Below are positions 43,944-56,123 of a stretch of DNA of 64,000 nucleotides, one piece after another. This stretch comes from Spinellus fusiger (Eukaryota > Mucoromycota > Mucoromycetes > Mucorales > Phycomycetaceae). The translations under genes and the position numbers were made by a program. Every line of letters starts with the position of its first letter. Position 1 is the first letter of the stretch. The stretch covers positions 62,001 to 126,000 of the forward strand of contig JALLLS010000040.1 of assembly GCA_025094145.1 (NCBI GenBank). Reading direction: 5' to 3'. Below the pieces are notes generated by a model. It saw only the letters and a list, made by a program, of their open reading frames with translations. It did not search any database and was not told the DNA's origin.

Positions 43944-46900
43944 TCAACTTGTTCTGAACAAGTGAACAAGAAGAGTTCTGAATTGCTGAAAAGCAAGTTC
44001 CACCTCCTGTGACTGCCTAAACCCTCCAGACAGAGTAGGTGTAGGCACCACATTTGTTCCTGTACGTACCATGGATGCAGTAATAGGAGAGGTGGGACTG
44101 GTATGAGAGGTATAGATGGCAGAAAGACTTGGTAATATAAACTCAACATTACGCATACCACCACCAAATACATTCTCATCTGTCTGTAGACGTTTACCGC
44201 TACGAGAGTTCTCAATGAGAAATCCCTTGACACACTTCATTGTCACTTCTCCGCGTTTCTGCAGCCATAGTTTGTGTTGTTGTTGTTGATGATGATCCAT
44301 AATACCAAGATAATGTTCAGGCTGTTCCAGATATCGGTCAGGAAGTAAGAGAAGAGGGATGGAGAGAGAAGAGATGTCAAAGCGAGTGACAAGGCGTAAA
44401 ATATTGCGTAGTCCTGTCATTAAAAGGTGTCGATTGGACAGTTCGGTATAGATAATAGCTGTGATTGTAGGGATGCATTAGTATACAATAAAAAGAAAAG
44501 AAAAGAGAAAACAGAAAAAAGAAAACGCTTTGTGTCCTAGTGTATTTACCTTGACTATCAACCACAAGATGAAACACTGTCTGTGATAAGGGTAGGTTGG
44601 AATGGCGTGTAATGAAAAAGCAGCCTTCCTGTAGTTCATTTGGACGTGTAGCAAAATCTGCTTCAATTGTAGTGAGTTGTGACTCAATGTCAGGAAAGTG
44701 GAATTCAGTAGAGTGCTGGCAGCGTTCAAAAAGTGCTATTTTATTGTGTTGGAGAAGAAAGGATGAGTAAGGACCAAGCATAGGCGGGATGATCTTCCTA
44801 CCTTTGTTACTGCCTTTGCCTGTCTTGTATTGCCACCAACCAAAACTAGCTTCACCATTATGTTCTTGCTTTAGTTCATGTAAATCCACCAGTACAATGA
44901 CAGCACTTAGATTGGAGGTGTACAACTTGGTGGCTGTTTGTGCCTTGTAAGCCATTTCTCGTTGAGCATCATAAGTAGGTGGCTGCAGAATATCAGATCC
45001 CAAGTCAGCCACAAGGAGTCGTAGATTATGAGTCGATTTGATTTGAGCTGTGCCTAATGTAATGGTAAAAGACTCGACAAGTTGCTGAGAATTAAGGAAG
45101 CCTGCTCCTGATACTTCTTGAGAGAACCGAGGATCACTAGCCAAACCCCCACAACCCCCATTCGATAGCATTAATATGTTTATTCTTGGTGTGTATCTGT
45201 CTCCCTTTCTTTTTTTTTCTTTCTATTCTTCTGATAATACCACTCACGGCCACGATATCTCTTTGTCTAGCATAAGGATCCCCCCCTCACCTCCTTACCT
45301 TTCATCATTCTCAATACCTAAATTCTCCATGGCCTTTCCTAGCCAACCTCCTAATTTGCGAACTGAACTCAGATTAGTATTCTCCATGGCCTGCTTCTGC
45401 TGCTGTAGAAAAGAAATAGGATTCCACCCCTTGTGAGTTCCATGTTTATGGGCTCCTGGACCTGTCAGATGCAAAAGAGATGGACTTGTCGCCATCTTCT
45501 GTAAAGAGTGACGTCGGCTGGTGGGTGCTGTTCCCATGGCCTCGTTCCATGAACTCTTTCGTGAGTGCGCTGGTGATGAGGCATTGGAGATCATTGGGCG
45601 TTGGATCTGGTGGACAGAAGCAGAGCGTTTGAAAGGAGTACTGGCACTTTGGAGAGGCGAGCTTTGATGGAGTTGCATAGCAGCCATTAATTTTTGGGGA
45701 GTTTCAGGACGAAGGGTGGTAGGTTGTTCCGTGGTGTGGGGTTGGAGAACAAAGGGTGTTTCTGTGGTATCTTGGATAGACTTTACTGTCTTTTGCTATA
45801 TAAAAATATGAATATTTGAATATAAAAACATAAATAAAGGTGGATGAGTACAAGCAGTGCATGGAAATGGAAAAAGAGGACCAACATTGAATCCATTGTA
45901 TGCTCATGGATAAGAAAACACTTTTGTAGATAACTATGGCTGACGGTGCTAGCAGTGGTATTAGTACCTTTTCTCTGCCTTCTACTTGAGAAGAGGAGCG
46001 AGTCCTGGCCAATGCTGTATGTTCATTGGGAGAAGGGGACACATGCTGAGAGACACTTCCTAGACTTGCAGAGGAGCTCTGTCTTTGCCTGTGGCCTGTG
46101 CTTTCGACAGCGGAGAGTGTGGGTGTAGTAGTCATGGCGGCTGTGGAGGCAGAGGAAACAGGAGGTGGTAAGGATGCTTCCGTAGTCCCAGAGAATGTAG
46201 CCACGGAATACCCCGTGAGTTGACTTCCAATAGAGCTTCTATCCCTTTTATTCTCCCACTGTGGTATACGTCCTGCCGCTGTTGCTATAATCTCTTTACC
46301 ATCCAACTTCTTTCCTGCCATAACAAGTGTATCATCCTCGGGTCTTCCACTGTTCCCATCTGTCAAAGAGGCTAGTCTAAACTGGTATTCACGATAGAGC
46401 TCAATGACAAAATCACGATACTCTTGTCGCTGTGTCTGCTGTGCTTGAAGAAGATCAGAAGCCCATGTTGCCTGAAACACCTCCATATCCTCCACATGAC
46501 TTGCAAACAGGTGGGTCATGTTGGACGGTGAGGATCCAGACGTAGGCTCAATGTCCTGAGCATGTCTGGCCTGTAAAATAGCGAGCTCTTGTTCTCTGGC
46601 TGCATCGTGGGCCTGGATAGCCAGACTGTAGTTCTGTTCTAGCTCTAGGAGAGTATCAAAAATAGAAGAGATTGGACAGTGGACGAGTGTATGGTAGGCA
46701 CGCGGGAATATGTCCTACCCATACACAAAAGGATGAATATAAAACTCTGTTCCTACTTCTTTGGGGTTTACCTGTTCAATATCTGTGTTGTATTGGAGGG
46801 TATTGGCCCTATAATGGGTGATAAATTGATCACGGAGGTCTTTTATAGGGTAAGGTGTGTGCAGTGTGTCGAGTGCATTGAGTTGGAGGGTATTTCTCAT

Positions 46901-47080
46901 GGAAGCCATGACGAGGGAGAGAACGGACACGGAGAGATAAGGAGCCACAGCATGCGTCTGAATGATGTTGGCAACGGCATCTTTAATATTGTCTCCTTTG
47001 TTTATCTCAATGTCTATGGGCTTATGGCTGTGGAGCGAAAGTATTGCTTTGAGCGGTGTCAGTGCATGAGTGAGTGACAT
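43944..47080 (-). CDS. Large conserved protein, possibly C12orf4/FERRY3-like (DUF2362)
   Basis: Six exons close in frame: 47080-46772, 46714-45968, 45795-45299, 45136-44802, 44735-44550, 44458-43944, 862 residues. The N-terminal part has an ubiquitin-like strand pattern (PIDIEINKGDNIKDAVANII) and a long helix (ELEQNYSLAIQAHDAAREQE; VFQATWASDLLQAQQTQ). A Ser-rich variable middle follows (exons 2-3), and then the conserved C-terminal half: HNLRLLVADLGSD, LYTSNLSAVIVLVDLHELKQ, HSTEFHFPDIESQL, GCFFITRHSNL, VFHLVVDSQ, LRNILRLVTRFDISSLSIPL, VTMKCVKGFLIE, VEFILP. These resemble C12orf4 (FERRY complex, a Rab5 effector), but I recall that family only partly. The gene model is firmer than the name. Confidence 0.6.
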
Positions 47081-47892
47081 TGGTTTTGGTGTGTTCTATT
47101 TCACGCGCACTGTGGCGCTCTTTTCTTTCTCATCTTTCCTCTTTGCACACCAGAAGATATCTTGCGGGGATTAGAAACGGAAACCCCACTAGGAAGATTC
47201 TTTCCCTTGTTCTTATTACCCACCACCACAGCCACAATCGCATGATGAAAAAAAAAAAGATAATATGTATTATGCAGGTTGTTTATTTTGGAATAGAGAT
47301 GAGTTACAGATGTTTCATAGTAATCCTCCGCTCTGAATGAAGGCATGGATGGGTTTGTTGGTGTGAAGAATTCCAAACATCTCGAGTAGTGAAAGCAGTC
47401 AAATTAGCTATACAGTTAAGCTAGCTAAACGGGTGGTCCTGGTTGGAATGTTTATCATGTTTATTGTAACTATAATTTATTGCAACTATCATGGTCGAAC
47501 CGACTAAAATAGAAGACGGGTCAGGCGGGTCCAACTGGTCAAGATAGCTAGGCATGATTTTATTTTCTTTAAAGCCATTCAGCCATAAAAAGTAAACAGT
47601 CATCCAATAATGTGATGTTTTCACTAAGCAAAACTATGATAAAGGGACTAGGACTAACAATGGCACTCTAGGATGTAGTATGCAGCGTGTATTTATGAAT
47701 GGATAGGTGTGAGTGATAATACGATTGTGATTATGATTGTAATTGCAAGTGCAATTGTAATTGTGAACTGGCAGGGTTGAGAGATTGTTGGTAAGGGTTA
47801 TTCCCTCATACCAGTATAAAACTGCCATTGAATTCAAAACATCAGATACTTAACTTATTTCATAGTCAAGTCAATGAACAATGCAGCCAATA
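47081..47892. other. Upstream region of the C12orf4-like gene
   Basis: A 91-codon open frame on the minus strand (47376-47101) lies just upstream of the C12orf4-like start but has a T-run in its middle and no recognisable motif. It is more likely promoter or leader sequence. Nothing else seen. Confidence 0.4.
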
Positions 47893-48269
47893 CACTTTAT
47901 TCATAAATTATTGGCGCACTATTATCAAAAGAATTGGCGTATACAAAATGAAAAATGAAAAAAAAAATGAAATTGACCGATAAATGAGTTTTAAAATGGT
48001 ACAGAATAATTAATAAAAGACAATGAATATTTATTATTAAAATAAAGCAAGAGTAAGAGGAGAAGATCGAGAGAAACAAGTAGGTCTATTTTATGGAGCA
48101 ACATACCAAGACCTACAAGAGTATGAATGTAGTGATATCTGTAGAGGACATCTTGTATCAAAGACAAGTCTATAGGTCTTATTGGACAAAGATCCTTACA
48201 AGACAATCTTCTGAAGAAAATGTGACAAATTATTAATGGAAAGTACGACAATAGTTTGTGGAAATGGTG
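47893..48269. mobile_element. MITE related to the DDE transposon at 23005-24663
   Basis: Left end CACTTTATTCATAAATTATT with GGCGCACT after it, and inverted right end CACCATTTCCACAAACTATT with GTCGTACT, both resemble the full element's ends (CACTATTTTCACTTATTATT then GTCGCACT). TA flanks both sides (47891-47892, 48270-48271). The subterminal GGCGTAT word is also shared. 377 bp, no coding frame. Confidence 0.75.
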
Positions 48270-51200
48270 TATAACACTTGTTAGGTGGCTCTTAATGAGC
48301 TTATGTAACACAATCAATCAATCACTTTTTTTTTTTTTTCATTTTTCGTTTTCTCAGTCGGCTCTTGTTGACATGTTAAGCAAGAAGTCCTCTCACAAAT
48401 ATATAAATAAATAAAGATGAACTTGCCTATCTAGGTATGAATATAAAGAGTAAATAGGAAAGATTATTGCTTATTGGAAAGGCAAGTTTAATTGCTGATA
48501 AACTTTCAAGGGATACAAAGAAAGAGTGGCTCTTATTTAAATAGCAGCCTGACTAGAATCAGCAGAAATATGATGTATAAGAAATAAAGTTCATATCAAA
48601 TCAATAGTAGATTCATTCATTCATATTAATGGATAAATATAACCTGATTCTTTTGTGCATGTCTTTAACAGTACCAAACTGCCATAAAGACATGCCTTAT
48701 CAATAAAATAACAACTAGAATTGGTTTCAGATGATTATACATATATATACATATCTACATATATATACATTTCTATATATATATATATAGATATATAGAT
48801 TCATATACACATACACATACAAATATATTAGTAATATTAATAATAACGAGTAGCATTGACTCTCAGAGCAATATGTCACATTTCACTATGTAGTCTCAGC
48901 ATAAAGATCGAATGTTTCTATTCTATTCTATTCGTGGCGACACATACCCTCTATCACTAAAAGACAGTAGACTGTATATGATATCAAGATGATGTCTGCC
49001 TCTTCCTAAAAGGTAGTCCAACGATTGTGGATGTATATAAATGTAGGTAGATAGGTAGATGTAGGTAGATGTAGGTAGATGTAGGTAGATGTAGGTGGAT
49101 GTAGGTGTAAACACACATCTACATGTATGTATGTGTGTATGTATGTGTGTATGTATGTGTGTATGTGTGTGTTTAGGCCTATAAGGAAGAATAGACTATA
49201 GATATCATTGACCTGATCTTTAATCTTTTCTTTTTCTCTTTTTCCTTCTTCATAAAAGGAAAAAATAGTAAGAATAACTCTATTCTACCTTGTTTCATTT
49301 AACTTGACAAAAATAGAAACCGGGCCTAATTAGCTTTGTCATGGTATTTACACTGTTTAGAATCTTAATAGTCTTATGCTTCTACCCACTTATCACTCAC
49401 TTTTACACTTTCCTTTTTTTTCACATGATTCAAAAGGTAGGGAGGCAGTCATTGAATCTCTTCCCTTTGTAGTGGAATAGGAAATCCAATTGGATCCTAA
49501 AGAAGTTCTTAACATAAAATAATCCACCATTGTCTATAAGAATGGGTGTATGTATGAGTGCCAAGGCTTTTTTCTTTGTTCTGCATAGACCTCCCACTGC
49601 CTACCTACTGACAATGCAATCTATTCTGCTCTCTCTCCTCTCTCTCCTCTCTCTTTTAGTATTCTTATTATAAAGGTGATAGATATTAGAATGGCGCATT
49701 GGCGTATGTATGATTTAATCTAAAGACAAAAATGACCGATCTCATCAGGTAAGAAAAGTGGAACTAAAAAAATGAGGTATATAATGCTATAAAAATTAAA
49801 AAAGACTAATAAAGAGTAAATCATAAAAACAATAATATAAATATAAAAAAGTCCAAATCAACAGCACACCTATATTTTCACACTACAAATACATGAATAC
49901 CCCCCAAAAAGGTGTCCAAACATGATGCATTTGATAACAGAAAGATCTCACTGAATAAGCTATAAGTATTGATCAAGTGCGTCTTACCGCAAAGCTGGAT
50001 GACTCGGAGGAGTTTTGAGGTAACACGGAGCCTCATCAACTACATACAAAGCAAGATAAATCATAATGCCTTGGGTTCTTTACTCAGCAATAACAATCGC
50101 TGGAAGAAAGTCAACTGATAAGGCAGAGAGAATCCATTCTGAAGTCTTTTCCTTACCGTTTTCCTAATAGAATGTGTGACTTTTATAGCATTAAGAAAGT
50201 GTCTGGATCGATTTATAAAAAATTCATGTCTTTATTCGTAGGCTATGAGCAAATAGGCAAGCTCTATTTCTTAATGATTCTTATTATTTTACATGGTTGT
50301 ATAAATATATACGTATTTTGCCGAATGGAACCGGGTACTGTAAGACGATCTTGATTAGACACTGGAAAAAATAAAAATATATAAATAACCTATTTAGGAA
50401 TATGTCAAAATCCACACTTCAACGAACACTCGGGTAACGGCAATTGGGGGTTGTATGGAGCAGTTGTTAAAAAAGGCAAGATCCTTGTTGTCAAGTGAAT
50501 GATAGGGTTGGAAATAAAAACAGTGGTTGTTGCTATAGTTTTTTATTTTTTTTATTATTATTTTATTATTATTTTTTATTATTATTATTATTATTCTATT
50601 CCTTTTTTTTATAGAGGAGTCACTATGAAAGGGAAATAAAATAATAAAAAATAAAAATAAACTTTAATGAAAACTAATAGTGCTCATTCTTATATTTTCT
50701 ACCTTATGCCCTTTATTCATTTTTGGGGGGAGAAGGAGGAAGAGAAGAAAAGGAAAGAAAGAAAAAAAGAAAAAAAAGGGGGGTGGGGGAGGTGCAATAG
50801 TGGTCATAGTCATAGTCATAGTGGTCATAGTAACAGAGGGATGGGCAGATATGCCTATGGATGTGGGGGGAGCAAAAGCAAATCATCATCGTAGAAAGAA
50901 AGAAAATAAAAATAAAAAAAGCGAAAACGGAATAGAAGAGGGGTAAATTCATGTAAAGCCAAGAATAGGAAAATGGAAAGAAAAAAAAAAAAAAGATTTA
51001 CATCTAGAAAGGCACCCGGAGGCTTAATTCAACACCAGTAAAGTACCACTTTTAATTATGATATATATTTTGGTCCTAATCTGTGTTTGTGTCTGTGTCT
51101 GTGTCTGTGTGTTTAAGTGTGTGGGTTTAGTGTTAATGTTGGTGTTAGTGTTAGTGCTAATGGTAATATTGATGTTGGTGTATTCAAATCTATCTCTCCG

Positions 51201-51318
51201 ACAAAATAAGCTGTTTATAAAATACAATGGTTTCTTTTTTTTTTGTTTCTCTTTATATCTTGTCATTTGTTTATATAACCATTACAACAAAATCTACTGT
51301 TGATTATCCTTTATCCTC
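48270..51318. other. Gene-poor AT-rich region with microsatellites
   Basis: Three kilobases without a supported gene. Contains (TA)n near 48770-48800, the GTAGGTAGAT/GTAT repeats at 49040-49170, T/ATT tracts at 50540-50600, and purine runs at 50730-50790. The open frames here are low-complexity shadows. Confidence 0.5.
49040..49170. repeat. (GTAGGTAGAT)n followed by (GTATGT)n
   Basis: About six units of the longer word followed by a TG/TATG-rich run. Simple sequence. Confidence 0.88.
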
Positions 51319-52331
51319 ATGCCACAACTCACTTGCCCTAATACAGCACAACTTGCTGAACTTGTCTCTACTGCTGTTCCCATTCTATGGAAAAGTGCAA
51401 ACACGTCCTCCTACCTGCTTACATCTGAACAGCACTCAATTCTCACCATGTTCTGTTTCAACGTATTAAGAGCAACACAAATCTCAAACTCATGTGTTTT
51501 ACTCGCACTCTATTATCTTAAACAATATCGAGCAACATTTGCGGGCATTCAGATCCAGAATGGCTATGAAGCTGAGTTATTCACAGCTGCATTAATGATA
51601 GCCAACAAATGCCTTGATGACAGTGCCTATAGCAACCATGTAAGCCATCTTTTTGTTTTTCCCATCATGCCTAGCAACCGTAGACCTAGCAACCGTAGAA
51701 TTAGCCTCCATAGAGAACAACCTCTAGCATGACACCTTGGCTAACACATCATTAGACTTGGTCCACAGTATCAAAAATCCCTGTCCGTCGATTAAACGAG
51801 TTGGAGAGAGACATTCTGATAGCCCTCGACTATAGCATCAACCCTTCTCCTTACCAATTCTACACATGGACAAAACAATGTCAGCATCTGTATGCATTCT
51901 TACCCGCCATGAAAAAGCCCACAGAACAACAACTCAGCTTCAAACCTACCATCTCACAACTGCCTGTAAAGACAACTGTGCACACTAGACCTGCTATGCA
52001 CAAACGACACCGGTCAATGATGGACCCTTACTTTGTTCCTAAATTTAAACACCTTGCCCAAGAGAATAATAACAGCTCTGTCCCCTCCGCCCACGCCCAC
52101 ACCACCACCAAACCAAGAACCTTTACACATCATTTACATCCCATCTGCACATCCTACTCCTTCTCTACAGACAGAACATTTGAACTCACTTCTACATTGA
52201 GCATGTGCCGACCTATCCTTAGTTGGTCTTCTTCCTCTCGCAATGTTCCATTTGTACCGCTCTACTCCAATATTATCTTTCCAATCACTGGTTCTGTGTC
52301 AGCAGCCCTGAGTATGAACACCATTCCATGA
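51319..52331 (+). CDS. Pho80-type (PCL-family) cyclin
   Basis: Regulatory partner of a Pho85-like cyclin-dependent kinase. Exons 51319-51639 and 51756-52331 give 298 residues. The cyclin box is clear: NVLRATQISNSCVLLALYYL, NGYEAELFTAALMIANKCLD, DSAYSNHTWSTVSKIPVRRL, NELERDILIALDYSINPSPY, QFYTWTKQC. The pattern of a helix ending ALMIANKCLDD followed by a short loop and NELE is typical of Pcl1/Pcl2/Pho80-like cyclins. The C-terminal 120 residues are Ser/Thr/Pro-rich and low in conservation. The single intron lies after SNH, in the loop between the third and fourth helices. Partner and exact subfamily are not deducible. Confidence 0.82.
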
Positions 52332-54172
52332 GCATCTTGATCCATTTGTTTTCTCTTTCATTGAATTCTGTATATCTTGTGTGTGTGTGTGTCATACACC
52401 TTTGTAGAATAATCATCATCATAATAATAGTAGAACATGCATGTAGATGTAGATGTATATATTTTTAGTGCTTACATGTCCTATAGCAGCTTCACTCCAA
52501 TAGTAAATAACACCTAAAGTAATTAAATAAAAGGCTGCATTTTGATATAGTATGAGCAGAAATAAGGGTTTGTTTTAGAATCATGCTATTAAAATAATCA
52601 GGCAACAAGAAAGTAAAACCGGAGCCTCCTAATGAAGATCCACCCACCTTCCAAAAAAGACATGCAATAGTTTTTGTTTTGTATTTACACTTTATTTACA
52701 CTATTGTATTTTACAAATATATCTCTGTCTCTGTAGGATAGAGAAATACAAACCTTTTTTATTTATTTACTCCTATTCTTGTGGATACTTTTATAAAAAG
52801 GAAGAGGGAGGACAAAGAAATAGACATTGTTAAAGTTCAATAGTGAACATCTTACAAATCATTCCTATTCCTATTCCCATTCTTCCTATTCTTCCTATTC
52901 TTCATAGGGTTTCTATTCTTCCTATTCTTCAAATGATCTAATTTTATTTTCCCATTCATTACCATTGTCCTATTTGATCTAAAATGTTTGCATTCTATTT
53001 GACATAATTATTTACTATTTTGTTACTTTTTATTTTAGACCTTGGCATTTTTATTCTTCCGATAAACACACGCACCTGTTTGCATTTGAAAATATATTTT
53101 TCGTATCCATTCATAAAGATGAAATAAAATCAAACACTAAAATAGCTTAATATCAGAATAGACAAATCAACAGAGGGCCCCACTTGCAAAAATAGCATAA
53201 AGTGCACCACAGCATAGTGTAGCAAAGTTGAGCCTTGGGATCGGCATAAACTCTCAGTTGTCTATTTGTGGCACTATAAAAAAGGCGATGTCAATCCTTG
53301 TGGTTCATACTGTTGAGTAGAATCACTAGTCATAATAGTAGGAGGAGTGGCATCAGAATATAGCCTAGTCCACACTGTCTCTGTACAAAAGAAGCTTTTG
53401 TCTAGAACACAATGCTACTTTTCCAAAACCCTACTGCTAGAGGCAACATTATGATGGCTTCCATGTTTTAGATTGGATAGGCGAATGACTAGTAGCTATT
53501 TGTTAGTCTCGATGAACAAATAAACAAACAAATAAACACCCATAGAAAGAAAGAAAGAAAGAAGAATGGGTATTCATTTAGGCTGCTGTCATGTCTCTGC
53601 CTTACTCCCTTTCTTTGGGCTGTAAGTTCAGATTGTCATTTATTTATTTTCAAGTAGGACACATGAATTAAGCGCCGATGGTCTGACTATTTCTCATCAG
53701 AAGCCATCTTTATTTTCTTACAAAAAGATTACATAATAAACACAGCGTATAGACAGGCTAATCAACTTTTTATTTGATGATTGAGCTCTACTTCCTTTGC
53801 TGAGCTGTGCAATGTGAGACAGATTCGATAGAGTGGATATGATAAATCAATACATCATGACATTTCCTGCTCGGACACATTAAATAATACTTGAAGAAAA
53901 CATTTATGCACCATCCTACATCCTATTTATTCCTGCATTCGGTTTACTATGCTTTCATAGGAATAGGCCCTCCACGTGCCAGGTGTAACATGTCTGTCTG
54001 TCTGTCTGTTCATATCTCCACTGTTCTGCTTGTAGATGCATATCTATCCTCCACTGCAGTAAGTAAAGATAGCCTCTCCGTCTATCGGGGGGAGGAGGAG
54101 AGAGAGACCTCCACGTGTAGCCCAATGTCTATGGGTGGTGGGTGTGTTGGTTGATGAGTTTATCATAATTTT

Positions 54173-54400
54173 CAAATATAAAAATATAAATAAATATAAA
54201 TATAAAAATATAAAAATATAAATATAAAAATATAAAAATATAAATATAAATATAAATATAAATATAAATATAAATATATAAAGAAATATAAATATAAATA
54301 TAAATATATAAAGAAATATAAATATATAAAGAAATATATAAAGAAATATATAAAGAAATATATAAAGAAATATATAAAGAAATATATAAAAAATAAAAAT
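54173..54400. repeat. (AAATATA)n / (AAATATATAAAG)n array
   Basis: About 230 bp built from AAATAT units changing into 12-bp units AAATATATAAAG toward the right. Nearly pure A/T. Confidence 0.94.
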
Positions 54401-54979
54401 AAACTTTATTTTTTATTTTTTTTATTTTCTGAGTCTAAGCAAATGACACTATAGCATGGAATGTTATAAACGCTAATATTGACCATGATTGAATCATCGT
54501 TGTCGGACACGATAAGGTGTTTGGAAACTTACTTTTTCCCTCATCTCGAACCTCCCAAAATAGAGAGATAATTAGACATTTGAGTAGAGATCATTGGAGA
54601 GTAGGATAGTAAGACCATTGGATATTAGTAGAGTGAAATATTAGTATGATTAGATATTAGTAGAGTGAAATATTAGTATGATTGGATATTACTATAGTGA
54701 GATCATTGGAGAGTTGGGCACATCAGTAGTTGGATAGTCAACTGTCTAATGACCTAACTCTGTAGCCAGTAAGCCATCAAGATAAACACACACCCATCTC
54801 ACTCCATTGCTCAAAAGGCAAACAAAACAGTCGTGTGTTTAGTACTATTGAAGCCCTGCTTTTGCTCTTGGTACACACCATGCAAATGTGGACTCAATAT
54901 CCTTCTTGTCTCCTAAGAATGATGGCTGCACAGCAAAAACATGTGTGTATCCATGTAGGCTTGACAATAAAAATAACCT

Positions 54980-55063
54980 GCATCACTTGTATTACTTGTA
55001 CTGCTTGTACTGCTTGTACTGCTTGTATTACTTGTATTGCTTGTATTACTTGTACTGCTTGTG
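54980..55063. repeat. 9-bp tandem repeat (TGTACTGCT)n
   Basis: About nine imperfect units, readable in all frames as a Thr/Cys/Ile or Leu/Tyr run. Probably not coding. Confidence 0.85.
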
Positions 55064-56123
55064 TGTTATGCGTACCTGTCCTTTTCATCCTCAAACCAAT
55101 GTGCTACAATGGGCAGTAGACAGCGTTCTTACTGAACACATGCTGGTCGAATATGGAATAGATGAGTCTATAGACGCACCTAAATATGCATATAGGCATA
55201 TAAATATACATAAATCTGGAGATCGTAGATTATTTTGTTCATTCCTATCCTCTCTTCACCATGTCTTTTGTATCTTTTGTATCCTTTATCTCTTTTACGG
55301 TCTTTGTATACCACTACACACACTTTCCAAAATGCACAATCTAAAGGCCATGCTATTGAGTTTCAATAAAGAGTGAGAGCATGGCGTTGTGAATGTCATG
55401 TATTTCTCAGATACAAAGATCACCATAGATAGACAGATATCAATAAACCCATTCTATCCGTTGCTATGGGTTACCAGTACCACCCACCTATCGATAGGAC
55501 TATGTGTTTGCTGGACAGATAATCCTTTCTCATGCTTTCTTGTCCAACCTATGCTGTCTTTCTTGTGCATATCAAATAATATGAAACGTATTTTACAGAG
55601 AGATACTACATTGGACTTGACCTTCTAATAAAGTAGCACAAGTGGATAGGATCATCCTGTGCAATAGAGACTCCATGGTTTTCTGATTTATTCTCGGTCT
55701 GTACTACTTGCACTCATGATCGCTTTGAATGGCTTGGCTTCTCTCTTCTATTTACATTCACCCACCCACCCACTCATTCGTCATCATGGCCAGAAGAGAG
55801 CCTCAGTAAAAATAACTTAAGCGCCTATTCTAAAAGGCTTTGTGCATTCAATAATAATAAAACAAAAAACAAAAAAGGATCTTTTTTTTTCTTTTCACCA
55901 AGCCACCAACTACAAACACAGAGTTATAATAAAAATAACCTCTTTCACCCATACAATAACATCAAACAAAACAAAACAAAGAGTAAAATAATAATGAACA
56001 CAAATAAAGGAAAAAGGGAGAAGAAGAAATAAAGTCTTTTCTGTTGGGTTGGTGTACCTGTTATGAAAACAGAAAGAAAAAGAAAAAGAAAAAGAGAGAG
56101 AGAGAAACTTCAATTTTACGTCT

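Larger units (their letters stand above)
52332..56123. other. Gene-poor region with simple repeats
   Basis: 3.8 kb without a convincingly supported gene. Notable are the AAATATA array (54173-54400) and a nine-base repeat (54980-55063). Open frames at 54835-55376 and 55389-55628 (plus) are partly repeat-derived; one stretch (VLQWAVDSVLTEHMLVEYG, about 55102-55160) looks protein-like but has no recognised relatives. Confidence 0.45.

Noticed and set aside
47101..47376. 91-codon frame upstream of the C12orf4-like gene
   Set aside because: Contains a T-run typical of an intergenic region, has no motif and does not splice in phase into the neighbour.
50680..50952. Open frames in a purine-rich stretch
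   Set aside because: Simple-sequence artefacts (Lys/Gly and Ser/His runs).
54835..55376. Overlapping plus-strand frames with Thr-Cys-Ile runs
   Set aside because: Created by the nine-base tandem repeat; the remaining protein-like stretch has no splice-consistent gene around it.
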